Below the pieces are notes generated by a model, which was not told the DNA's origin, did not search any database, and was given only the letters and a program-made list of their open reading frames with translations. From NCBI GenBank assembly GCA_900315305.1, contig OMYS01000014.1, positions 1 to 64,000 on the forward strand: a DNA stretch of 64,000 nt, in the 5' to 3' direction. This DNA is from an uncultured Eubacteriales bacterium (GTDB lineage: Bacteria > Bacillota > Clostridia > Lachnospirales > Lachnospiraceae). Each line of letters opens with the position of its first letter. Position 1 is the stretch's first letter. The position numbers and the translations under genes are program-made. Below are positions 15,990-24,970 of this stretch, one piece after another.

Positions 15990-17651
15990 ATGTGTTCAAT
16001 TATCGGTTTTGAGAAGAGAGGTATTTCTGAAAATAATGCGAAGGAAGCATTTGAGAAGACGGCGTCCCGCGGACCGGACATGATGCGTTTTGAAGAGGCC
16101 GGAGACGGCTGGCTCGGATTTGAGAGACTGTCCATCATGGGCCTGAATGAGGAGGGTATGCAGCCATTCCATATCGGAAAGAAGGCGGTTGTCTGCAACG
16201 GAGAGCTCTATAACTTCCGTCCGCTCCGCGCGGAGTTCATCGCGGAGGGCTATAAGCTGAAGAGCACATCGGACTGCGAGATCATCCTTCCGATGTATGA
16301 GAAGTACGGTGTTGATATGTTCCGCCATCTCGATGCGGAGTTCGCGATGATCATCTATGACGGCGAGACGAACAGCCTGATCGCTGCCCGCGATCCGATC
16401 GGCATTCGCCCGCTCCACTACGGCTATCTGAAGGACGGCTCGATCGTGTTCGCCTCCGAGGCGAAGAACCTTGTCGGACTCTGCGACCGGATCATGCCGT
16501 TCCCGCCCGGATGCTACTGGAAGGACGGAACATTTACGAGATACGCAGAGATCTACAAGGGCAGAAAGTCCTTTGAGTCCTGCGAGAGCGCACCGGACCC
16601 GACGGATCCGGAGGTTGTTGCCGGGACAAAGGCGGGCGATGCCCTCTATATCCACGATGATGCGGAGACGGCATCCGCGAAGATCCGCGACCTGCTGGTC
16701 AAGGCTATCGAGAAGCGTCTCGACGCAGATGCGCCGCTCGGCTTCCTGCTCTCAGGCGGCCTCGACTCCTCGCTTGTCTGCGCAATTTCCGCGAGACTTC
16801 TCGCGAAGCCGATCCGTACATTTGCCATCGGCATGAACACAGATGCGATCGACCTCAAGTACGCGAGAGAGGTGGCTGACTATCTCGGGGCCGATCATAC
16901 AGAGGTGATTATCGACAGAGATACCGTCGTAAATTCTCTTCGCGAGGTTATCGCTGCGCTCGGGACCTTCGATATCACAACGGTCCGCGCGAGCATGGGC
17001 ATGTACCTGTGCTGCAAGTACATCCATGAGCACACCGATGTCCGCGTCCTTCTGACCGGCGAGGTTTCCGACGAGCTGTTCGGATATAAATACACAGATT
17101 TCGCGCCTGACGCGGAGGAGTTCCAGAAGGAGGCCGAGAAGCGCGTGCGCGAGCTCAACGTCTACGATGTTCTCCGCGCGGACCGCTGCATCAGCGTCCA
17201 CTCGATGGAGGCCCGCGTGCCGTTCGGCGATCTCGACTTCGTGTCCTATGTCATGCGCCTCGATCCGGCGGTCAAGATGAACACCTATGGAAAGGGAAAA
17301 TATCTTCTGCGCCACGCATTTGAGAACAGCGACTGGCTGCCGCACGACATTCTGATGCGTGAGAAGGCTGCATTTTCCGATGCGGTCGGTCACTCGATGG
17401 TCGACGACCTGAAGGAATTCGCGGAAAGCTATTATACGGATGAGGAGTACGAGGAGAAGCGGATGAAGTACACGCATGCACGTCCGTTCACAAAGGAATC
17501 GCTCCTGTACCGCGAGATTTTTGAGGAGTATTATCTGGGACAGGCGGAGATGATCCCCGCATTCTGGATGCCGAACAAGACATGGCCGGGATGCGATGTC
17601 AATGATCCGTCGGCCCGTGTGCTGTCAAACTACGGAGCATCAGGACAGTAA
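15990..17651 (+). CDS. asnB: Asparagine synthetase B (glutamine-hydrolysing)
   Basis: AsnB makes asparagine from aspartate, ATP and glutamine. The 553-residue protein starts Met-Cys (MCSIIGFEKRG), giving the N-terminal nucleophile Cys after Met removal. The glutaminase half includes CNGELYNFRPL and the synthetase half LSGGLDSSLV near residue 254, the ATP pyrophosphatase loop. Length equals the usual enterobacterial AsnB. A GAAGGAGG site lies 11 bases before the ATG, slightly far. Its leader carries an attenuator, linking it to the nitrogen control suggested for glnA. Confidence 0.96.
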   Translation: MCSIIGFEKRGISENNAKEAFEKTASRGPDMMRFEEAGDGWLGFERLSIMGLNEEGMQPFHIGKKAVVCNGELYNFRPLRAEFIAEGYKLKSTSDCEIILPMYEKYGVDMFRHLDAEFAMIIYDGETNSLIAARDPIGIRPLHYGYLKDGSIVFASEAKNLVGLCDRIMPFPPGCYWKDGTFTRYAEIYKGRKSFESCESAPDPTDPEVVAGTKAGDALYIHDDAETASAKIRDLLVKAIEKRLDADAPLGFLLSGGLDSSLVCAISARLLAKPIRTFAIGMNTDAIDLKYAREVADYLGADHTEVIIDRDTVVNSLREVIAALGTFDITTVRASMGMYLCCKYIHEHTDVRVLLTGEVSDELFGYKYTDFAPDAEEFQKEAEKRVRELNVYDVLRADRCISVHSMEARVPFGDLDFVSYVMRLDPAVKMNTYGKGKYLLRHAFENSDWLPHDILMREKAAFSDAVGHSMVDDLKEFAESYYTDEEYEEKRMKYTHARPFTKESLLYREIFEEYYLGQAEMIPAFWMPNKTWPGCDVNDPSARVLSNYGASGQ

Positions 17652-17678
17652 ATCAGATTTATCTATGTTATGGATGGA

Positions 17679-17726
17679 GGCGCCTGTGCCTGCCGGGAGA
17701 ATATCCCTGCAGGCCGGGCGCCTTTT
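17679..17726 (+). terminator. Rho-independent terminator of asnB
   Basis: GGCGCC...GCCTGC pairs with GCAGGC...GGCGCC, followed by TTTT (17723-17726). It lies 28 bases after the asnB stop. Confidence 0.85.
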
Positions 17727-17739
17727 CATATGTCTGGGT

Positions 17740-17879
17740 CCAGGATCATCCCCAGCTTTCCTTCGCCGCTGATACAGCGGCTCAGGGTGATCTTCGGACT
17801 CCTCCTTATGACGCCTTTCCTTTACCGCTCCTGATATCGCTGACTGCTCATCGAGGTCTGATGGCGTGTGAACGGTAAC
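17740..17879 (-). repeat. R1 element, truncated copy
   Basis: Read on the minus strand, 17879 back to about 17792 matches the left arm of the full R1 copy (43002 onward), including the end GTTACCGTTCACACGCC and GCGATATCAGGAGCGG. The central hairpin TTCGCCGCT-GATAC-AGCGGC is recognisable, but the right arm beyond it is degenerate or lost. The gap 17652-18015 holds only the asnB terminator, this repeat and the region before the MocR gene. Confidence 0.7.
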
Positions 17880-18015
17880 TAATGGTGTGTGAACTCAGCA
17901 GATTAAGAGGGACTCCGGCTTGTGTACGGACCGGCTGTCTGGTATGCTTGAAGCCGACGAATAATAGATAATCTACAGGGCCAGCCGGGCGGCAGGCCCT
18001 CTGGGAGGAATATCG

Positions 18016-19410
18016 ATGATTGCGCTTGATCCGAAGAGCAGAAGACCGCTCTATGAGCAGCTCTACAGGGAGCTTGAGGAGGAGATTCTCGCCGGGCAGT
18101 ATCAGCCGGGGCAGACGCTCCCCGGACGGAGAACGATGGCGGAGCGGCTCGGCGTCAGTGTCAACACGGTCGATACGGCCTATCAGATGCTTGCGGCCGC
18201 GGGCATTGTCGAATCGGCCGAGCGGAGGGGATTTATCGTCCAGGACACGGGCGGCATGCTCCACGTCTATCATCCGCCGGCCACGGGCATGGCGGCCGGC
18301 ACGGAGAGAAGGACCGGGATGACGGACCTCTCGACGGGAAGCATTGACACCGGGCTTTTCCCGGTCAGACAGTGGGGGCGGATCCAGAGGGAGCTTCTCT
18401 ACCACAACCAGGAGCTCTGGCAACGCGGGGACATGCAGGGCGACCTGAATCTGCGGGAGCAGATCGCGGCCTATCTGTCCGCGAGCCGCGGCGTCGAGTG
18501 CACGCCGGAGCAGATCGTGGTCGGGGCCGGAATCGAGTATCTGCTCGGATGCCTTGCGCATCTCTTTCAGGGGAGTGTCGCCGCGATTGAGAACCCGGGC
18601 TACAGCCGCACGAAGGCGGTTCTTGAGAACTGCGGAATCAGGACAAGACTTGTGAATATCGATGCCGGGGGACTGCCGGCGGATGCGCTGAGAGAGAGCG
18701 GGGCCAATATCTGCTACATCACGCCGAGCCACCACTTTCCGACCGGCGTGACGATGCCGGCGAGGCGGCGGGCACAGCTCCTTACGTGGGCGGAGGAGAG
18801 AGAGGACCGCTATATTCTGGAGGATGATTATGACTCTGAGTTCCGCTTCGATATCCGCCCGCTTCCGTCCCTTCAGGGAATGGCGGGAAAGCGCGGGCAC
18901 GTCATTTACCTGACGACCTTCTCCAAGTCGCTCGCGCCCGGTATCCGCATTGCCTGCATGGTTCTCCCGGAGAATCTGCTTCAAAGGTACAGACAGGACT
19001 TTGCACTCTACGCGAACACGGTCTCAAGGGTGGAGCAGCAGACACTGGCTGACTTCATGGCGGAGGGCTTCTTTACGAGACACATCGGGCGCATGCGTCA
19101 TGCGTATAAAAAAAGAAAGACGGCCTTTGCCGCCGCGCTCCGGACTGAGCTGGGAGGCGGCCTTACCATCCGCTCGGAGCACTCGGGGCTTCATTTCCTG
19201 CTGACATATCCGGAGGCCGGGAGCGAGCGCGACATGATCCGGTCGGCGGAGCGGGAGGGCATTCTGATCAGGGGCCTCAGTGACTATTACATGGCTGACG
19301 CTGAGAGCTGTCCGCCGTCTACGGTTGTGGCGGGCTATGCGGGCCTTGATCCGTCCCTGATCGAAGAGACGGCCGCTGCGCTTGCGAGGGCGTGGAGAGC
19401 GCGCACTTGA
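18016..19410 (+). CDS. MocR-type (GntR family) regulator with aminotransferase domain
   Basis: Residues 1-75 form a winged helix typical of GntR proteins (PLYEQLYRELEEEILAGQY, then RRTMAERLGVSVNTVDTAY). The rest is a fold-type I aminotransferase-like domain with the pyridoxal phosphate lysine in TTFSKSLAPG (Lys304) and the LEDDYDSEFRF block. MocR proteins sense PLP or amino-compounds and switch transcription of vitamin B6, GABA or similar genes. No target gene is adjacent, so the ligand is open. A GGGAGGAAT site precedes the ATG. Confidence 0.92.
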   Translation: MIALDPKSRRPLYEQLYRELEEEILAGQYQPGQTLPGRRTMAERLGVSVNTVDTAYQMLAAAGIVESAERRGFIVQDTGGMLHVYHPPATGMAAGTERRTGMTDLSTGSIDTGLFPVRQWGRIQRELLYHNQELWQRGDMQGDLNLREQIAAYLSASRGVECTPEQIVVGAGIEYLLGCLAHLFQGSVAAIENPGYSRTKAVLENCGIRTRLVNIDAGGLPADALRESGANICYITPSHHFPTGVTMPARRRAQLLTWAEEREDRYILEDDYDSEFRFDIRPLPSLQGMAGKRGHVIYLTTFSKSLAPGIRIACMVLPENLLQRYRQDFALYANTVSRVEQQTLADFMAEGFFTRHIGRMRHAYKKRKTAFAAALRTELGGGLTIRSEHSGLHFLLTYPEAGSERDMIRSAEREGILIRGLSDYYMADAESCPPSTVVAGYAGLDPSLIEETAAALARAWRART

Positions 19411-19543
19411 CTTCATTTCGCGCAGAAGATAATATGGTAACCAGTGTCAGAAGCCGACCGGCGGCCCCGGACGGCTCAGCTATTTTGTAACGAGGGAGAA
19501 TAATCCAGTCGAAATTTGATGACCATGGAGTGTATCAGAGCTT

Positions 19544-20974
19544 GTGGGCAGAATAAAAAAATATCTTTCAGACCTGTATGAGTTTGCCTCCGATGCGTGG
19601 AGCGCGCGGGTCGAAAAAAATAAAAAAAAGCATGGAGAAAGGCCCCCGGAACGGCGAAAAAATATCGATACGATTTCGGACCGGGAGGACCGTGAGGTCG
19701 AGGAGCTCCTTGATCAGCTTCATCTGCCGACTGACGGCGGGAGCGGGGAGCAGAAGGAAAAAACAAAATCTGTCTTCGACGAGGAGTTCGATGAGACAGT
19801 TTATGAACGAAAAGCAGGCAGGCAGGAGGAAGATTCCCCGAGGCCGGGGAAAACGCGCGGCGAAGGAAACAAGCAGGAGAGAATATCCGCCGCAGGGCAT
19901 GCGCCGGAAGGGAAGAGCGGCGGCTCTTTCAATGAGAAACATATGAAGAAGGTCCTGAGGCCTGTTCTTGCGGCTGTGCTGATCCTTGCGCTTGTCCTCG
20001 TCGCCGCATTTGTCGTGACGCTCCGGCACGGATCGGGCAGAGGTGGGGGAGCGTCCACTGATGCAGAGAACGGAGAAGCAGGAACAAATTCGAAGAGAAC
20101 TGTTACCAGCTCCGCGGAGTCCGGGACGGCCTCCGTCTCTCAGACGGTCACGGACTCCGGGACGGGAGAGACCTGGACGCTGACGCAGTATCCGACCTCA
20201 GACGAGTGGCAGGCGATGATCTACACGATCACTGACCAGGAAGGAAATCTTGCCATTGTGGACGGCGGCTACACGCAGGACGCGGACCAGATGCGGTCGA
20301 TCATCGCGGCGCATGGCAACCATGTGTCGACCTGGATCATCACGCACGCGCACCCGGACCACTGCGGCGCGTTCACGCAGATCATGGGCAATAACACAGA
20401 CGGGGCGATCACCGTGGACCGCGTGATCACGCCGAAGGTCAACGAGGAGCTGTATGAAAAGACTGCAACGGCAGTCGATGATATCGACAGCTATTACGCA
20501 TTTGAGAAGGTCCTCGGTACCATGAGCAACGTCGTCTATCCGAGCGAGGGCGACACCTATGACATTCTCGGGCTGAAAATGACGGTCCTCAATACATGGG
20601 ACTCGGCGGTCGAGAAGCTCAGCACGGACCTCTTGAATGCGGGAAGCCTTGTGTTCCGTCTCGATGGCAGGAGCACGAGCATGCTGTTCATGGCGGACCT
20701 CATTTCCACACAGGAAATGCACGTCGTCGATCACTACAAGGACCTGCTCGACACGACATACGTTCAGGTCGCGCACCACGGAAACCACGGCTGCTCGACC
20801 AGAATTTACCAGTACATGCACCCCGTCGGCGTCTTTATCGACGCGCCGGACGTCATCATTGATGCAGATACCTATGAGACCTATAACGGGAAAATGCTGC
20901 TCGAGGATTTCGAGGCACAGGGGGCGGCCATTTACCGGCTCTCGGCGGCGCCGCATTCCGTCACGCTGCAGTGA
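19544..20974 (+). CDS. Membrane-anchored metallo-beta-lactamase-fold protein (ComEC C-terminal-like)
   Basis: A 476-residue protein. Residues 1-133 are a highly charged cytoplasmic region, 134-158 a single membrane helix (VLRPVLAAVLILALVLVAAF), 160-205 a Gly/Ser/Thr-rich spacer, and the rest a metallo-beta-lactamase domain with HAHPDHCGAF (about residue 267) and AHHGNHG (about 410). These match metal ligands of the hydrolase fold found in the C-terminal domain of ComEC. With a type II anchor the enzyme domain would be outside the cell, suggesting an extracellular nuclease or phosphodiesterase role, which is inference. The GTG start at 19544 lacks a clear ribosome site and is uncertain. Confidence 0.82.
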   Translation: MGRIKKYLSDLYEFASDAWSARVEKNKKKHGERPPERRKNIDTISDREDREVEELLDQLHLPTDGGSGEQKEKTKSVFDEEFDETVYERKAGRQEEDSPRPGKTRGEGNKQERISAAGHAPEGKSGGSFNEKHMKKVLRPVLAAVLILALVLVAAFVVTLRHGSGRGGGASTDAENGEAGTNSKRTVTSSAESGTASVSQTVTDSGTGETWTLTQYPTSDEWQAMIYTITDQEGNLAIVDGGYTQDADQMRSIIAAHGNHVSTWIITHAHPDHCGAFTQIMGNNTDGAITVDRVITPKVNEELYEKTATAVDDIDSYYAFEKVLGTMSNVVYPSEGDTYDILGLKMTVLNTWDSAVEKLSTDLLNAGSLVFRLDGRSTSMLFMADLISTQEMHVVDHYKDLLDTTYVQVAHHGNHGCSTRIYQYMHPVGVFIDAPDVIIDADTYETYNGKMLLEDFEAQGAAIYRLSAAPHSVTLQ

Positions 20975-21090
20975 CTCCTGCCGGAGTGTAGTTCGTTACC
21001 GGGCACACTGCCGGAAGGCATGCCATTTCAGGTGATGTGCGGCTTGCCGGCGGCAGAGCAGGTGACACACAGATTTAAGCGGAGGAACAG

Positions 21091-21531
21091 ATGAAAATTA
21101 AAGTCCGGAAACTGACAGATACGGCAAAGCTCCCGACGCGCGGGAGCAGCGAGGCAGCGGGATATGACCTGTATGCCGATCTCAGGGAAAATGAGAGCAT
21201 TGCGCCGCACGAGACAAAGATGATCGGCATCGGCCTTTCCATGGAGCTTCCCTCCGGATATTTCGGAGCGGTCTTCGCAAGAAGCGGGCTTGCGTCGAGG
21301 GAGAGTCTCCGGCCGGCGAACTGCGTCGGCGTCATCGACTCCGACTACCGGGGACCGTTCATGGTCCCGCTCCACAACGACGGCGAGACGGCGAGGACGG
21401 TTGAGCCCGGGGAGCGGATTGCCCAGCTGATCGTCATGCCTTACCTTCCCGTAACCTTTGAGGAGACCGAGGAGGAGCTGAGCGGGACAGAGCGCGGAGA
21501 GAGCGGCTTCGGCTCGACCGGGAAACATTAA
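21091..21531 (+). CDS. dut: dUTP diphosphatase
   Basis: Trimeric dUTPase hydrolyses dUTP to dUMP and diphosphate, keeping uracil out of DNA. The 146-residue protein has the family's five motifs in order: AAGYDLYAD, then ARSGLASRE, then GVIDSDYRGP, then ERIAQLIV, and the C-terminal RGESGFGSTG that closes over the site. Length is normal. A GCGGAGGA site precedes the ATG. ung, which removes uracil from DNA, is elsewhere in the window (63694). Confidence 0.96.
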   Translation: MKIKVRKLTDTAKLPTRGSSEAAGYDLYADLRENESIAPHETKMIGIGLSMELPSGYFGAVFARSGLASRESLRPANCVGVIDSDYRGPFMVPLHNDGETARTVEPGERIAQLIVMPYLPVTFEETEEELSGTERGESGFGSTGKH

Positions 21532-21543
21532 GTGCCATAAAAA

Positions 21544-21586
21544 AGGACTGTGAAAACCAACCTGGGGTTTCACAGTCCTCTTTTTC
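21544..21586. terminator. Bidirectional terminator between dut and the DUF1292 gene
   Basis: AGGACTGTGAAAACC pairs with GGTTTCACAGTCCT with one bulged base, flanked by A-run and T-run. It lies between converging genes. Confidence 0.87.
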
Positions 21587-21601
21587 TTTCCGGTGTGCGG
21601 A

Positions 21602-21961
21602 TTACTCGGTCGTTATATCCACCTCGTGAATGACGGTATCATCATCGTCATCATCGCCACCTTCTTCGTCGAATTCCTGCTCGTCGAGCAGCTCATCGAA
21701 GGCATCCGCCGCGACGTCGTACTCTTCGTCGCTTTCGATGTTCTCGAGCTGCGGGTCCTCCCCGTCTTCTCCCTCGATGAAGCGGTAAATCAGAACATCC
21801 GCGTCGTCCGCATCCTCGTCTTCGTCCTCTGCCAGAGGAAGAAGGGCGATGTACTTGCTGTCACCGGCCGGATAGATCGCCAGAATGGCACATTCCAGCT
21901 CGGAATCGTCCTCAAGAGTCAGCGTGACAGTGCCAAAATCCTCGTGTTCGGTATCAGCCAT
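21602..21961 (-). CDS. DUF1292 (YrzB-like) acidic protein
   Basis: A 119-residue, extremely acidic protein with the DUF1292 pattern: TVTLTLEDDSELECAILAIY, then KYIALLPLAED and VLIYRFIEGED. The last third is almost all Asp and Glu. Proteins of this family occur widely in Firmicutes, often near Holliday-junction resolvase genes; the function is not established. Start ATG 21961 has AGGAG upstream; the longer in-frame reading to 22060 is not supported. Confidence 0.88.
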   Translation of the reverse strand: MADTEHEDFGTVTLTLEDDSELECAILAIYPAGDSKYIALLPLAEDEDEDADDADVLIYRFIEGEDGEDPQLENIESDEEYDVAADAFDELLDEQEFDEEGGDDDDDDTVIHEVDITTE

Positions 21962-22048
21962 GGATAAACTCCTTTCTGCGTATGCCTTTATGTGATTACA
22001 GTGAGCATAACAGAATGGCCGCGAAAATGCAATTCCCTTTCGGCTGCA

Positions 22049-22113
22049 GTTTACACACATCTAAAATCGCATGCGGTCGCGAATGTCAGGGCGGTATCGG
22101 CCGGACTCCGTCA
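22049..22113 (-). repeat. R1 element, right-arm fragment
   Basis: TTTACACACATC...ATCGCATGCGGTCGCGAAT...GGGCGGTATCG...GACTCCGTC matches the complement of 43129-43190, the right arm of R1. The rest of the element is missing. It lies between the divergent DUF1292 and GH13 genes. Confidence 0.7.
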
Positions 22114-22236
22114 ACAGGGGGGTGACATGGAAGTCACGAAGACGTATAATATAAACTGTATGCACATTCTGGAAATTTGTCCATCCGCGCATGACGCAGT
22201 GGCCGCGGAACGGCAGATCGGATCAGGAGGAATGAT

Positions 22237-24393
22237 TTGAGCGAAAACATGAACTGGGACATACAGCCGGGCAATCCGGAAATTCCGGGAGCGCGCACGG
22301 TGAGAGGCGGAGTGAATTTTTCGTTTGCTGTCGCGGACGGCAAGAAGGCGGAGCTCGTTCTGTCCGATCCGGATGGAAGGGAAATGCTGCGGGTGCCGCT
22401 CCCGGCTGAGGAGCGGACGGGAGATGTCAGCAGCATATATATCGGGGGCCTCAACGCGGCTTCCTTTACGTATCACTATGAAATTGACGGGAGAGTCATT
22501 CCGGACCCGTATGCGGGAGGAATTGACGGAAAGGAGTGCTTCTGCGCGGACGGCTCGCAGGGCCGGACGGACGACAGGGCGCCTCTCCTTGATATGTCGG
22601 ACGTCTGCATCTACAAGCTTCACGTCAGAGGCTTTACGGAAAAGGCAAAGAAGGGCGTGCGGCACAGAGGAACCTTCCGCGGAGTCATGGAAAAGATCCC
22701 GTATATCAGGGACCTGGGCTTCACGGCTGTCGAGCTGATGCCCGTCTATGACAGAAACCCGGACCTTGGGATCACGCCGTTTGCGGAGACGGTCAAGGGT
22801 CCGGACGGGCGGGAGACCGCCGTCGCCCCGAAGAACTACTGGGGCTACGCGGACAGAAATTATTACTTTGCGCCGAAGAGAGGCTTTTCCTCGTCCCCCG
22901 ATGCGGACGGAGAATTTGCCGAGATGGTGAGAGCATTTCACCGTGAGGGCATGGAGGTCTATCTGGAAATGTATTTCCCGGAGAAGACCGACCAGCAGAC
23001 AGCAGTGATGGCCATCCACTGGTGGAAGCGGCACTTCCATGTCGACGGCTTTCATCTGATCGGGACCGGCGTGCCGATGGCTTTGCTTGTCCATGATCCG
23101 CTGCTCAGCCGGACCAAGCTGATGTTTGATCACATCGACGCGGGCTGGATCTACGGCAGCAATACGCCGCGGCACAGAAATCTGATGGAGTACAACGACT
23201 ATTTTGAGCAGACGGCGCGGTGCCTGCTCAAGGGTGATCAGGGGAAGATCCTTCCATTTGCCCAGCTGGTCCGGAGAAATCCGGGGACGCACGCCTTTGT
23301 CAACTATATGGACAATGTCAACGGCTTTACGCTGAATGACATGGTTACCTATGACTGGAAGCACAACGAGGCGAACGGCGAGAACAACTGCGACGGTCCC
23401 GCCGATAATTTCAGCTGGAACTGCGGCGTTGAGGGACCGACAAGAAAGCGGGCGGTCAGAGAGCTCCGCATGCGGCAGCTGAAAAATGCATTTCTCTATA
23501 TCTTCCTGTCCCAGGGAGTGCCTCTCATCATGGCCGGTGACGAGTGCATGAACACGCAGGGAGGCAACAACAACGCGTATTCCTCGGACAACGAGACCGG
23601 CTGGACGGACTGGAACACGGGAAAGGACGCGCTGGAGCTGCAGGCCTTTGTCAGAAAGCTGACGGCCTTTCGGAAGGCACACCCGATCTTCCGGATGCGC
23701 GGAGAGCTGCGGGGGACGGATACGATGTCCTGCGGCTATCCGGACATTTCCTTCCATGACACGAAGGCGTGGGTGTTTGAGCTCGGCAACGGGTCGAGAA
23801 CACTCGGCATGCTGCTGGACGGGGCCTACGCCGTCCGCGAGGGATATCCGGCCGATGATTTCTTCTATGTCGCCTATAACGCCCACTGGGAGAACCACTG
23901 CTTCGCACTTCCGCAGCTGCCGACAGGGTTTGCGTGGGAGATCGCCATCGATGACTCCGATCCGGGAAATGAATTCCGCTCAAGTGTGAGCGGGGAGGCT
24001 TTGAGCAACCAGCAGTTCATCGAGGTGGGGCCGCGGTCGGTGACGGTCGTGCGCGGAAGAAAGAACACCGAATTCTGGAAGAGGGCCGCGGCCCTCGCCG
24101 CCAGACGCCGCGAGGAGGCGAGACTTGCCGCAAAGCGCGCTGCCGAGGAGGCGGCCGCAAAGGAGAAGGCCCTGAAAGAGGAAGCCGCGAGAGACAAGGC
24201 CCGGAAAGAAGAGGCTGCGAAGGAAGAGGCCCGGAAAGAAGAAGCTGCGAGAGAAAGGATTCTGAAGGCGAAAGCCGCAGAAGAAAAGACCCTCAAGGCG
24301 AAAACCGCAGAAGAAAAGGTCATGAAGGCGGAAGCTGCGGAGAATACGACGGAGGCCGCAGAGGACAAAAAGATCCGCAGCACGGACCGGTGA
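22237..24393 (+). CDS. Non-catalytic GH13 (isoamylase/GlgX-like) protein with Lys/Glu/Ala-rich tail
   Basis: A 718-residue protein starting at TTG 22237 after AGGAGG. Residues 1 to about 95 resemble a CBM48 starch-binding module; then comes a shortened GH13 barrel with KLHVRGFTEKAKKGV and a late FTLNDMVTYDWKHNEANGE typical of isoamylase/GlgX. The catalytic residues are absent: the nucleophile motif GFRFD reads GFHLI (about residue 271), the acid Glu region reads KLMFDHID, and the HDG of region IV reads NVNG (about 359). Residues about 608-718 are imperfect repeats of E/A/K-rich 8- to 10-residue units, a probable long helix. It probably binds glycogen without cutting it; glgA is elsewhere at 37379. 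Confidence 0.85.
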   Translation: MSENMNWDIQPGNPEIPGARTVRGGVNFSFAVADGKKAELVLSDPDGREMLRVPLPAEERTGDVSSIYIGGLNAASFTYHYEIDGRVIPDPYAGGIDGKECFCADGSQGRTDDRAPLLDMSDVCIYKLHVRGFTEKAKKGVRHRGTFRGVMEKIPYIRDLGFTAVELMPVYDRNPDLGITPFAETVKGPDGRETAVAPKNYWGYADRNYYFAPKRGFSSSPDADGEFAEMVRAFHREGMEVYLEMYFPEKTDQQTAVMAIHWWKRHFHVDGFHLIGTGVPMALLVHDPLLSRTKLMFDHIDAGWIYGSNTPRHRNLMEYNDYFEQTARCLLKGDQGKILPFAQLVRRNPGTHAFVNYMDNVNGFTLNDMVTYDWKHNEANGENNCDGPADNFSWNCGVEGPTRKRAVRELRMRQLKNAFLYIFLSQGVPLIMAGDECMNTQGGNNNAYSSDNETGWTDWNTGKDALELQAFVRKLTAFRKAHPIFRMRGELRGTDTMSCGYPDISFHDTKAWVFELGNGSRTLGMLLDGAYAVREGYPADDFFYVAYNAHWENHCFALPQLPTGFAWEIAIDDSDPGNEFRSSVSGEALSNQQFIEVGPRSVTVVRGRKNTEFWKRAAALAARRREEARLAAKRAAEEAAAKEKALKEEAARDKARKEEAAKEEARKEEAARERILKAKAAEEKTLKAKTAEEKVMKAEAAENTTEAAEDKKIRSTDR

Positions 24394-24413
24394 CTGGGAG
24401 ATGAGAGACAGCA

Positions 24414-24965
24414 ATGGATCCAATCGGACATTTTAGGACTATCACAAAACATCATAATCTGGTATGCTCATATTGCTTCAGAGCGGGACTTTACAAGCAG
24501 GGACTTCTGCATGACCTGAGCAAATATTCGCCGACAGAATTTCTGATCGGAGCGAAATATTATCAGGGCGTGCGGAGCCCGAACAACGCAGAGCGCGAGG
24601 CGACCGGCGTGTCGACGGCGTGGCTGCACCACAAGGGACGCAACCCGCATCACTATGAGTACTGGATTGACTACTCTGCCGACATGAAGGACGAGCGTGT
24701 CCTTAAGGGGGCGCAGATGCCCCGCAGATATGTGGCGGAGCTCATTTTCGACAGGGTGTCCGCGAGCCGCGTGTACCTCGGGGACAAATACACAGACCGG
24801 TCTCCGTATGAGTACTGGCTCAGAGGAAAACAGCGGTCGTGGTTCATTCATCCTGTGACGAAGAGACAGATCGATTTTCTTCTGCGGCTCTGGGCAGAGA
24901 AGGGAGAGAATTATACGATCAGCTACATTAAGCACGTGTTCCTGAAGGGGTGCAGGCGCTGGTGA
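24414..24965 (+). CDS. DUF5662 family protein
   Basis: A 183-residue protein with GLLHDLSKYSPTEF, then AWLHHKGRNPHHYEYWIDY and LIFDRVSASRVY. The spaced His and Asp residues (HD, HH, HHYEYW) suggest a metal-binding, HD-like helical core. Related proteins of unknown function are common in Lachnospiraceae and their phages. It starts 20 bases after the GH13 gene and its end meets the FtsW-type gene, so the three may be cotranscribed. No reaction can be assigned. Confidence 0.8.
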   Translation: MDPIGHFRTITKHHNLVCSYCFRAGLYKQGLLHDLSKYSPTEFLIGAKYYQGVRSPNNAEREATGVSTAWLHHKGRNPHHYEYWIDYSADMKDERVLKGAQMPRRYVAELIFDRVSASRVYLGDKYTDRSPYEYWLRGKQRSWFIHPVTKRQIDFLLRLWAEKGENYTISYIKHVFLKGCRRW

Positions 24966-24970
24966 CTGGT

